Source: JABMRP01 sp964444795 (GTDB lineage: Bacteria > Planctomycetota > Planctomycetia > Pirellulales > Thermoguttaceae). Taken from it: a stretch of DNA of 54,050 nucleotides. The notes beneath the pieces are model-generated. The model did no database searches. It saw only the letters and a list, made by a program, of their open reading frames with translations, and was not told the origin of the DNA. The stretch's first letter is position 1. Each line of letters starts with the position of its first letter. The DNA lies in NCBI GenBank assembly GCA_964444795.1, contig CAYUIQ010000023.1:1-54050 (forward strand). Direction: 5' to 3'. This document shows positions 18,210-27,400 of the stretch, one piece after another. The position numbers and the translations under genes are program-made.

Positions 18210-18237
18210 TGCCACGGGCGGCTTGCCGTCCGTGGCA
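18210..18237. repeat. REP-like hairpin downstream of the pilus gene
   Basis: TGCCACGGGCGGC and GCCGTCCGTGGCA face each other across a 2-base loop, a 13-bp stem with one wobble pair. It lies 74 bases after the preceding stop codon and may slow or end transcription, though no T run follows. The spacer 18137-18631 holds this hairpin and the next promoter, and no gene. Confidence 0.55.
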
Positions 18238-18375
18238 TCTGCAAATTCCCTCGCCATTTCTGGCGGCTTCTTTCCCCGCTTCCCCATCTTCGCGTTTCGC
18301 GCCGCCGCCGACTCCGTTTCCCCGCGTCGGCACGGGCCATTTCGTGGCATCCGGCGGATTTAAGCAGAAATGCCC

Positions 18376-18404
18376 TTGACCCAGGTTGGCTCACCGGGTA
18401 TTTA
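18376..18404 (+). promoter_or_regulatory. Promoter of the secretin gene
   Basis: TTGACC (18376-18381) and TATTTA (18399-18404) are 17 bases apart. This would give the secretin a separate transcript with a leader of about 220 bases. Confidence 0.5.
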
Positions 18405-18631
18405 TCCCGCTCTCTTCTACCGAATTCCAAAATCACCAGTCAAAATCCCCTCGGCCACTCGCGTGTCGGCGTTCCCTTTTCCGGCACCGTGCGTTGGTCG
18501 GCGACCCCTCGGGGTACGAGTCAGTTCGGCTCCCCGTTCGTATCGCCGCGCCACGTTGGTCGGAGGATGGTCCACGTCATTTCGCCGTTCGCAAGCCTTA
18601 ACGGAACGCTGCGACTTTCAAAAGGAGAGCC

Positions 18632-21600
18632 GTGTTGAAAACCATTGCAGGAACTCTCGCGGATTTGAACGTCGTTGCCTGGAGACTGACCGCGACTCCG
18701 GGTGTTTCCCAACCGTTTCCTTCGGCCAGGGGAACCCCGATTGGCGGTGCCACTTTCCGGGGAAGCGCCGTGGATGCCCAAGGGGCGAAGCGCCAGGCGC
18801 AAGACTTCATTCAGCAAAGCCGCCAGGCGTTGGCCAGGAACGATCTGCCGACGGCGACCTATTGGTATCGCAAGGCCGTACAACAGCGAGCGGCGTTTTC
18901 CGCCGGCGAGTACTCGCCGCGGCAACTGGCCGCCGAAATTCGTCGCCAGGGTGGCGACGTAGCGGCGCCGGCCGCGGGTAATCCGGCGGGGCACGGCACG
19001 CTGAGACACCTGCCGCCCATCGATCAGGTATCGCAGATGCCCCCCTCGCCGTCGCAAGCGACCGGCGATCGGGCCAAAGCACTGGAAGCCCTGGGCCGCG
19101 CCCGACTCGCGTTGGCCGGCGGCGACTTCCGAGAGGCCGACCGGCGGATCAATCAGGCCCTGGGGCTGCAAACCCGTTATCAACCCGGCGACGACACACC
19201 CGCCGCCGTGGGAGCCCTCGTCGAAAAAGCTCGGCAGGTTCGCGACATGTCGGCCAGCCAGAGCAACACGGAAAACTACCGCCGGAAATACGCCCAAGTC
19301 TTGCTCGAACAGGCCGATGGCCTGCTCCGCTGCGGAGAATTCGACGCGGCCGAGCAACTTGCTAATCTGGCCGCCAAACATCGTACGGATTACGGGGCGT
19401 TCGAACTGAAGCCGCAAAAGGTCCTCGATCAGATCGCCGCCGCCCGACGAGGCGTAGCGCGGCCGAGCGCGGGGATGCCCACCGGCGGTTCGGTCTCCGG
19501 TCCCACGCATTCGGTGGCGGCCAAACGGCAAGCCCTTGACACGCTTCGCCAGGCGCGTGCCGCGATGGAGCAAGGCGATCTCCGCCGGGCCGAATATCTC
19601 GCCCGAGACGTTCAGCAGATGCGAATCCCCTCCAGCGCCTTTGGCCCCGGAGAGGATCGCGCCGAGTTGGTGCTCACGGCGATCGAGAACGCGCGTCGCC
19701 GGGTCGATACGCAGGTGATGCCGGCCGGCGGACAGGGAGTGATTCCCGCCGCGGGTAGGGTGGACCCCAATCGTGTTGCCACGCGAGCCGTTTACGATCC
19801 GGCACGAGACAACACCCGAAATCAACGGGCCGCCGCGTGGCAAACAGGCGAGAACGATCTCCAAGTCGCGCCTCGCCCGTTCGATCCCAGACAGCAACCC
19901 ATCGCCCCCGGACCGCACCCCGTCCCGGCACCTTCCGGTCCGTCGGGAACGTCGGCGGACAGTCGCGGTCTGACGCTCTTCATGCAAGGAGAGTCCGCCC
20001 TTCGGGCTCATCGAACCGAACAAGCCATGGAGTACTTTCGCCAGGCGGCGCAATATCAGCGCGAGCTGGATCCGTTGACCAATCAGCGACTCCAAGGCTA
20101 TCTGCAGGGCCTGACGGTCGTCGGTTCCCCGGCCACGCCGGGTATCCCGAACCGGTCGATGGCCGACGACACGGCCGTTCGTCAGCAAGTACTGGCCAAA
20201 ACACTTTCGGCTGAAGTCATGCAGAAGCAAATGGCAAGCCGCAATATGCTGGAGACCGATCCGAACGGGGCGATTGCCCTATTGGAAGAAGTACGCCGAA
20301 AGATCGAAGGCTCGGGCGTGGAGCCGGCCGTGCGGCGCCAGCTTATGGCCCGTCTGGACCGCAGTCTGGAAAACGTCAGGGAGTTCCTCAACAACAACCG
20401 GCCCCGGATCGAGTTGGAGGAGCAAAACCAGCAGGTCATGGATGATGTGGAACGATCGCGGCGAGTGAGGCTGGAAATCCAGCAGAAGCTCAAAACCATG
20501 GTCGACCAATACAACGAGTTGATGGAAGAGCAACGTTTCGGCGAGGCGGAGAAGATCGCCCAGGAGGCGGCCGAAATGGCCCCCGACGAACCGGTGGTCG
20601 TCCAACTCGTGCAACAGTCGAGAATCCTTCGCCGACTCCAGAATGGCCGGAGGATGCGAGACGAGATGGAGCGGGGTATCGTCCACGCTTTTGAGGAGGT
20701 CGACCGCACGGGGATTCCGCCCATCGGCGACTATCTTTTCCCCGAGAACTGGCAGGACATCACCCGAAACCGGGCGGAAACCAACGCCCGAATGGAACGA
20801 CGATCACCCGGAGCCCTGGAGATCGAGAAGAAGCTCAAGCAGCCGGTTCTGGTTCAATATCGGAATCAGCCGCTGGGCATGGTCATCGAGGATCTCGCCC
20901 GCGTGGCGCAGATCAACATCTTCATCGATCAGCAGGGGCTCTTGCAGGAGGGCGTGGCCACCGACCACATGGTCTCGCTGGACATGCCCAACGAGATCAC
21001 GCTGGGCAGCGCCTTGAACACGCTCCTGGGGCCTCTGCATCTGGCTCACGTGATCAAGGACGAGGTGTTGCGAATCACCAGCGAGGAGTTGGCCGGCGGC
21101 GAGGTCTACACGAAGAGCTACCCCGTGGCCGATCTGGTGATCCCCATTCCCAACTTTGTCCCCACCTCGCGGATGGGTTTGGGCGCGGCCTACAACTCGG
21201 CCATGGGTAACCTGGGCTACGCGTCCACGGGCAACTTCGACGCCGCGGGTCCTTCGGTCGCAGTGGCCAGCCGCGCCGGCGGGCAAAGTTCCGGCTCGAT
21301 CCATCCCTCGATCCTCGCCCAGATGCCGATCAATCAAGGCGGCGGGGGCGTGCAGTCGGGAAGCCAGCAACCGATGCCCTTCGGGTTCGGCGGCCCCGGC
21401 GGTATGGGCGGTGGTCCCCAGGCCGACTTCGACAGCCTCGAAGAACTCATCACCACCACGGTGGCGCCCGAGACTTGGGAAGAGGTTGGCGGTCCCGGCA
21501 CGATCAGCCATCTGGAAACCAACCTCAGCCTGGTCGTTCGGCAGACGCAGGAGGTGCATGAAGAGGTTGCCGAGTTGCTCGAGCAGCTTCGCCGGATGCA

Positions 21601-22654
21601 AGACCTCCAAGTAACCATCGAGGTGCGTTTCATTACGCTCAACGACAACTTCTTCGAGCGAATCGGCGTCGATTTCGACTTCGACATCAACGATAACATC
21701 GACCGGCCGTTCCAGGTCTTCGGCAGACCGGATACGTCTCAATCGACTGAATACACTCAGGGGCCGCAAGGCCACGGAGCCGACTACCCGAGAGACTATC
21801 TCGACCGGGACAACGATGCCAATGTTGCCGTGGGTCTGGATCTGCCGGGAATCTTTTCCGCCGACCTGGATATCCCTTTCCGGCAAGATAGCTTCACCCT
21901 GGCTCAGCCCCAGTTTGGTGGTTTTGCTCCCGACGCCGGTGCCCAATTGGGATTCGCCATTCTCAGCGATATCGAGGCGTTCTTCTTCATCAACGCCGCC
22001 CAGGGCGACCGCCGCAGCAACGTGCTGCAGGCCCCGAAGGTGACGCTCTTTAACGGCCAGCAGGCGTTCGTTTCCGATACGTCGCAAAGTCCGTTTGTCA
22101 TCAGCGTGGTTCCCGTGGTGGGCGACTTCGCCGCCGCGCAGCAGCCGGTCATCGTCGTCTTGAGCGAGGGTACCTTCCTTACCGTGCAAGCAGTGGTCTC
22201 CAACGACCGGCGTTTCGTGCGGCTGACCGTGGTTCCCTTCTTCAGCGAAATCAAGGAAGTCAACACCTTCACCTTCGAGGGTTCGACCACCACGACCGAC
22301 GACAGTTCGATCGAAGGCAACCAGGACGAGCCCAACGACAACTCGTCGTCTAGTAATAACTCCTCGACGACACGGAGCGGCACGACCGTGCAGTTGCCCA
22401 CCTTCTCCTTCATCACCGTGACCACCACGGTGAGTGTTCCCGACGGCGGGACCGTGTTGCTGGGCGGTATCAAACGGCTCAGCGAAGGACGCAACGAGTT
22501 CGGCGTGCCCATACTCAACAAGATTCCCTACATCAACCGGCTGTTTAAGAACGTGGGGATCGGCCGCGAAACCCAAAGCCTGATGATGATGGTCACGCCA
22601 CGCATCATCATCCAGGAAGAGGAGGAAGCCGCCCTGGGCATTAGCGTGCCATAG
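18632..22654 (+). CDS. Secretin (PilQ/GspD superfamily) with long N-terminal helical-repeat region
   Basis: A 1,340-residue outer-membrane channel protein. Residues about 45-330 hold four or more TPR-like helical pairs (RQALARNDLPTATYWYRKAV; RARLALAGGDFREADRRI; ADGLLRCGEFDAAEQLANL; RAAMEQGDLRRAEYLARD). A coiled region follows to about 720, then an STN/N0-like domain (PVLVQYRNQPLGMVIEDLAR), N1-type segments and the secretin beta-barrel near the end with the signature VPDGGTVLLGGIKR and VPILNKIPYINRLFKN. A Gly-rich loop lies near 900-930 and a Ser/Asn loop near 1,230. It would form the pore for pilus or substrate exit. The GTG start has AAAGGAG 5 bases upstream, but no clear signal peptide is visible, which is odd for a secretin. 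Confidence 0.9.
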   Translation: MLKTIAGTLADLNVVAWRLTATPGVSQPFPSARGTPIGGATFRGSAVDAQGAKRQAQDFIQQSRQALARNDLPTATYWYRKAVQQRAAFSAGEYSPRQLAAEIRRQGGDVAAPAAGNPAGHGTLRHLPPIDQVSQMPPSPSQATGDRAKALEALGRARLALAGGDFREADRRINQALGLQTRYQPGDDTPAAVGALVEKARQVRDMSASQSNTENYRRKYAQVLLEQADGLLRCGEFDAAEQLANLAAKHRTDYGAFELKPQKVLDQIAAARRGVARPSAGMPTGGSVSGPTHSVAAKRQALDTLRQARAAMEQGDLRRAEYLARDVQQMRIPSSAFGPGEDRAELVLTAIENARRRVDTQVMPAGGQGVIPAAGRVDPNRVATRAVYDPARDNTRNQRAAAWQTGENDLQVAPRPFDPRQQPIAPGPHPVPAPSGPSGTSADSRGLTLFMQGESALRAHRTEQAMEYFRQAAQYQRELDPLTNQRLQGYLQGLTVVGSPATPGIPNRSMADDTAVRQQVLAKTLSAEVMQKQMASRNMLETDPNGAIALLEEVRRKIEGSGVEPAVRRQLMARLDRSLENVREFLNNNRPRIELEEQNQQVMDDVERSRRVRLEIQQKLKTMVDQYNELMEEQRFGEAEKIAQEAAEMAPDEPVVVQLVQQSRILRRLQNGRRMRDEMERGIVHAFEEVDRTGIPPIGDYLFPENWQDITRNRAETNARMERRSPGALEIEKKLKQPVLVQYRNQPLGMVIEDLARVAQINIFIDQQGLLQEGVATDHMVSLDMPNEITLGSALNTLLGPLHLAHVIKDEVLRITSEELAGGEVYTKSYPVADLVIPIPNFVPTSRMGLGAAYNSAMGNLGYASTGNFDAAGPSVAVASRAGGQSSGSIHPSILAQMPINQGGGGVQSGSQQPMPFGFGGPGGMGGGPQADFDSLEELITTTVAPETWEEVGGPGTISHLETNLSLVVRQTQEVHEEVAELLEQLRRMQDLQVTIEVRFITLNDNFFERIGVDFDFDINDNIDRPFQVFGRPDTSQSTEYTQGPQGHGADYPRDYLDRDNDANVAVGLDLPGIFSADLDIPFRQDSFTLAQPQFGGFAPDAGAQLGFAILSDIEAFFFINAAQGDRRSNVLQAPKVTLFNGQQAFVSDTSQSPFVISVVPVVGDFAAAQQPVIVVLSEGTFLTVQAVVSNDRRFVRLTVVPFFSEIKEVNTFTFEGSTTTTDDSSIEGNQDEPNDNSSSSNNSSTTRSGTTVQLPTFSFITVTTTVSVPDGGTVLLGGIKRLSEGRNEFGVPILNKIPYINRLFKNVGIGRETQSLMMMVTPRIIIQEEEEAALGISVP

Positions 22655-22702
22655 CCGATGCCCGGCTATGGCGACCGAGAGCAAACTCGCAAATGAAAAA
22701 CA

Positions 22703-22745
22703 CCGCCGCCGACCCCACAACGGGTCGGCGGCGGCTCTCTTTTCT
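22703..22745. terminator. Bidirectional intrinsic terminator
   Basis: A 13-bp perfect stem (22703-22715 with 22722-22734) and a 6-base loop sit between the convergent secretin and ECF sigma genes. A T-rich run (CTCTCTTTTC) follows on the plus strand and GTTTTTC follows on the minus strand, so it can serve both. Confidence 0.85.
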
Positions 22746-22844
22746 TGGGTTCTTGCGGTGTTTCCCGGAAACACGAACCATTGCGTCCTGGGGGCTCGTC
22801 GCTCGTTCCTCGCGGCTCGACCCCAGGCACCCGGCCACGCCGCT

Positions 22845-23423
22845 TCATGCCGGCGCCATCTCGGCCAACTCCTTGGCCAGCCGCTTTCGGGCAACGTGCA
22901 AGCGGCGCTTGATCGTGCCGATGGGCGACTCGAACTCGTCGCTCATCTCGGCCAGCGAACGGCCACGGAAGTAGAACGCCTCCAGCGTGTGCCGATCCAG
23001 CGGGCGAAGCTGATCCAGTCCCTCGTGGACCTGATCGCGCCGCTCGCTTGCCAGCACCGCCCGAAGCGGCGTTTCGTACTCGATGCACGTGGCTTCCAGG
23101 GTCTCGCTCGGCAACGTCATCGCCGGTCGACGCCGCACCAGACGGTTGATCGCCATGCGGCCGGCCATCGATCGCAGCCAAGCGCCGAAACAGCGAGGAT
23201 CGCGCAACTGGCCGATCTTCCGCATCGCGTGGACAAACACCTCCTGGCACAACTCCTGGGCCTCCGCGTCGTGACGCAAACGCCGGAAAGCCGTGGCGTA
23301 AACCACTCCCTGGTAACGCTCGGCCAACTGGCCGAACGCCTCGCGATCACCGGCCTGGGCCGCGCGCACCAACTCCTCCGACGGGATCGTTCGGGGCGGC
23401 GTGTAAACGTCTTGGATGGACAT
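22845..23423 (-). CDS. ECF-family RNA polymerase sigma factor
   Basis: A 192-residue sigma factor with only regions 2 and 4. Region 2 includes DREAFGQLAERYQGVVYATAF and the AQELCQEVFVHA core; region 4 ends with LAEMSDEFESPIGTIKRRLHVARKRL, the helix-turn-helix. It would redirect RNA polymerase to a small regulon. No anti-sigma gene follows or precedes it in the window. The start at 23423 is favoured because AGGAG lies 8 bases upstream; the ATG at 23441 would start before this site. A long C-terminal extension is absent, so direct sensing is unlikely. Confidence 0.88.
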   Translation of the reverse strand: MSIQDVYTPPRTIPSEELVRAAQAGDREAFGQLAERYQGVVYATAFRRLRHDAEAQELCQEVFVHAMRKIGQLRDPRCFGAWLRSMAGRMAINRLVRRRPAMTLPSETLEATCIEYETPLRAVLASERRDQVHEGLDQLRPLDRHTLEAFYFRGRSLAEMSDEFESPIGTIKRRLHVARKRLAKELAEMAPA

Positions 23424-24306
23424 CGTTGACTCTCCTGGCATTGCTGACCACTGTGTGCTTTGGGATCACGCACCGGCGACGGCTTTCCGTCGGGGAGATA
23501 AACTCCCGCAAGGTCGCCGCGAGGGGTAAGGCCGATTACCGCAATGCGTGAAATTCGCCGAGGGCATGGCGAAAATCGCGGCGGCGGAATCGGTGTCCAG
23601 TCGGAATTCGAATCAGTCGCGATTCAATTTCCGTCGACCGGACTACCCAACCCTCGTCCCACCGGTCGCACGGCAAGACACATCCGCGACAAGCGCCGGC
23701 CTATGGGCCGGTTTGGCGCGAGTGTCTCGGCTCGAGATCGCCCGGGTTGGCGCTGGCGCCATGTCGGGTGATCGGCCGTCGTGCGTCGGGCATGGGAAGC
23801 ACAAAGAAACCGCGCTTTTTCCACCGGGCGCAGACCATACGTACCGATCACGACGTCGCGCTTATTCAGCGCTGAACGAATGTCGAATCGAGAATCGATG
23901 GTGGAGCTCATTAGGTTTCGCACTGGAAACCCCCTGCGCCTTGCGCGGTTAAGGAGAAAACGATTGTCATCGTGGGCGGCGGATAGCAGACCTGAAATGC
24001 CTGGTGTTCCGCGCGACCCTGTCCATTACTACTCTGCCACCGGCAGTTCGTCCCGTCAAGTTCTACAACCGGAGAGTGCCCCCCCGGAAGAGTGCATCGC
24101 GAGCGTTCACTGCCAGGCAGTGTAGTATAAGATGCTCAGTCGGCACGATTTGTTCGCGCAAATCCGAAAAAATCCCAAAATTCCTCCACTATTCGGCCGC
24201 CCGATGGTTTTTCAGTCAGTCGGGCCGTCGCTCCGGGAAGCGGGATTCTCATTAACGGGCGATTCCCCTTCCTGAGGCTTTGGGAAAAATCCCGTGAATC
24301 CCCCCC
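23424..24306. other. Non-coding spacer of about 0.9 kb
   Basis: No convincing gene on either strand. The open frames here lack ribosome-binding sites and domain-like sequence. A short AAGGAG followed by codons for T-I-V-I-V-G-G-G and an immediate stop (around 23952-23985) resembles the beginning of a flavoprotein, but nothing follows. Confidence 0.5.
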
Positions 24307-24348
24307 AACTTCGTTGACATCCCACCCAACTTCGTTGACATCCCACCC
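24307..24348 (+). repeat. 21-bp tandem repeat carrying TTGACA
   Basis: AACTTCGTTGACATCCCACCC occurs twice head to tail with a period of exactly 21 bases (two helical turns). Each copy contains a perfect -35 hexamer. Confidence 0.85.
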
Positions 24349-24363
24349 ATGGGTGACTATGCT
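24335..24363 (+). promoter_or_regulatory. Promoter of the giant repeat protein gene
   Basis: The second TTGACA (24335-24340) is 17 bases from TATGCT (24358-24363). The start codon at 24433 lies about 65 bases beyond the predicted transcript start. The palindrome CCCATGGG lies in the spacer. Confidence 0.6.
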
Positions 24364-24432
24364 GAGCGCGTTGGCATGAGAAGCACAATCCAGGTATTCT
24401 TTGCGCAAACCCCAGGGATAAGGGAGGGACAG

Positions 24433-27400
24433 ATGGACTCTCGGTCGAACAAGACGCGCCGGTTGTTTCACTCACCAAACGCGGACCCCGCACCAAGGCG
24501 TTTGTCCCAAACGGTCCGTTCCCTCGGTCTCCGCCGCCCGCTGCGCGTCGAACCGCTGGAAGAGCGCCGGTTGCTGGCCACCGGACTGTCCGGCATCGTG
24601 TTTGAGGATTTCAACGGCGACGGCGTGTTTGGCGCCGCTGAGTCGCCGCTTTCCGGTTGGACGGTGGAACTCGACGGAACGGGTATGAGCACGCAAACCG
24701 ACGCTGCCGGGGCGTATGACTTTACCGTTCCGGCTCCGGGCACGTTCGACGTTCGCCTGGACTTGTTGGCCGGCTATCGGCAGACGTTGCCGGCCGGCGG
24801 CACGATGCAAACGGTCACGCTCAATCTCGACGAGCAGGTAACCGACATCAACTTCGGCGCCCAGTTGAATACCCCGGCGACCGCCCGCAACGACGAGTAT
24901 ACGGTCAGTCGCGACGCCGCCTTTTCGATCAACGCCGCGGGCGGCGTTCTGTCCAACGATGTGGATACCAACGGCGATGTGTTGACCGCGTCTATCGGGG
25001 TGATTCCCGCCCACGGTTCGCTCGCGCTGTCGCCCGACGGATCGTTCGTTTACACGCCGGATCAGTACTACGTCGGGCTCGACAGTTTCACCTACACGGC
25101 CAACGACGGTCTGGCCGATTCTGAAGTAGCCACCGTGGCACTGGAGATCGTGCAGCCCGGCGTCAACACGCGGGCCAGCGACGATCTCTACACGATGGAA
25201 CTCGGCGGTACGCTGGACGTAGGGCTGATCAACGGCAATTTCGAGTTGGGCGATCTGACCGCCTGGACCGTGTACACGACTCCCGGCGGCACGCTCGGCG
25301 GGGCCGGTTTCCCCGACGTCATCAGTTACGACACCAACAATGATCGTGTGGCCACCGAGAGCTTTCAGGCCATGGTGGGCAATGGCGGCGGGGGAATCTA
25401 TCAGAATGTCTATCTAAACGCTGGCAATGTGCGGGTCTCGGCCGAGGTGGCCGTCGATTCCCAGGTAGATCACGCCGAGGCCGGGCTATTCGAACTGCTG
25501 GTCGACGGGACGGTCGTGGCCAGCTACGATTTCGGCGACATCACCGCCGACGAACCAGAGCACATAACCCTGGCTGGTCAGACTACGGTTGCCCCCGGAG
25601 AGCACGAGGTGCGCGTTCGCATTACGCGAAGTAGCGGCAGCGCGTTTGGATCAACACCGTTCGGCTTCGTTGACAACGTGTCGGTTTACGGGGCCACGGG
25701 AAGTGTCTTGTCCAACGACCCCGCGGCAGCCACAGCGTCGGTCGCTCAGTTGGTTACTTCGCCGAAACACGGTTCTCTGGATTTCGAGCCGGACGGCTCT
25801 TTTCGCTACGTACCGGACGCGGCATTTTCCGGCGAGGACACATTTGTCTACAAGAATGCTCAGCCGGGGAAAGGGCTGACGCTCTACACTGTTGACAATG
25901 TGAGCGACAAACTGCTGAAGATGGATTCGGTGACCGCGCAACTGAGCGTAGTGGGGGCGATTGAGCACGATATGTTCGAGGTAGACATGACTTACCTCGA
26001 CGGCGTCCTCTACGCGTTGAATATGAGCGGTGGAAGTGGCGAGTTGGTGACGATCGATCCGGTGACCGGCAAGATGATTGCGACCGTGCCGATCTCAGGC
26101 AACATAACGGCAGTAAAGGGGCTGACCGCGGTCGATGGCGAGTTGTATGTCATGTTCAATGTTCCCAACAGCGGCAGCACCTCCACGCACGGCTCGATCC
26201 TGGGGAGACTTGATCCGGCGACGGGCGAAATTGCGGGGCTGGCCAACTATAGGTCGCTCACAGGATTCAATTGGGATATGGACGCGCTCTGGAGTGACGC
26301 GCCCGGTAGGATTCTTGGTGGCTGGCTGTATTGGCAGACCATCTCAGTCTACGATTTGAACTACGATCCGGCCGGAATCAATCTGTTAGGACGGGCTTAT
26401 CCGCCCCCAGGTGGCACGGATAACGGGCCTCCGTTGAATGATGGAACGTCAGCCGGTGCGGACCAGTTTGTTCTGCGGTCGACCACTCAGTACCTCCATC
26501 GCCTAAACCCCTACGCAGACGGATACGACGTCACTCTGGACGACGTCGACCTGTCGCCCACCGGCGACACGCTCAGCGGCCTCGCCTATGCCCCCGAATT
26601 CGAGACCAACACGGCCACCGTCACCATCTCGGTGACGGTGCCGCCGCCGACGGCCACCGATGATACGTACACGACCGACGAGGACACCACGCTGGTGGTC
26701 GACGCCGCGACCGGATTGCTGGATAACGACACCGATCCACAGAGCGAACCGCTCGAGGCCGTGCTCCTCGACCCACCACAAAACGGCTCGCTGCTGCTGT
26801 CCGCCGACGGATCGTTCACCTACGTGCCCGACGACGACTTCTTCGGCCCCGACACGTTCACCTACGTGGCCAACAACGGCTCGAGCGACTCCACCCCGGC
26901 CACGGTCACCATCACCGTGGACCCGGTGAACGACGCACCGGTGGCGGTCGACGACGATTTCTATTCGGTTATCGAGTTCGAGACGCTCACGGTCGACGTC
27001 GCCGGCGGCGTGCTGGCCAACGATACCGATACGGAAGATGATCCGCTGGAGGCGATCCTCGACGTCGGCCCGGCTAACGGGACGTTGCAGTTGAACCCGG
27101 ACGGGTCGTTCGTCTACACGCCCGACAGCACCGGGTTCCTCGGCTTCGATACGTTCACGTACCTGGCCAACGACGGCACCGACGACTCGAATATTGCCAC
27201 GGTTTCCATCGAGGTGATCGAACGGACCGCGCCCTTTGCGATCGACGATGGCGTCTACACGGTAGCCGAAGAGGAGACACTTACCGTCGACGTGGCGACC
27301 GGTGTGCTGTTCAACGACAGCGACCCGCAGGGCGACACGATCACTGCGGTGCTGGACATCGGCCCGCAGCACGGCACGCTGCAACTGGACCCCGAGGGGT

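Noticed and set aside
20804..22894. 696-codon minus-strand frame opposite the secretin
   Set aside because: Antisense to a clear secretin, crosses its terminator and reads into the ECF sigma gene.
23945..23990. AAGGAG followed by codons for TIVIVGGG, like the start of an FAD protein
   Set aside because: A stop codon follows immediately and no further flavoprotein sequence exists in any frame; chance or a very short remnant.
24307..24348. Possible CRISPR-like repeat
   Set aside because: Only two head-to-tail 21-bp copies with no spacer between them; no CRISPR array or cas gene in the window.
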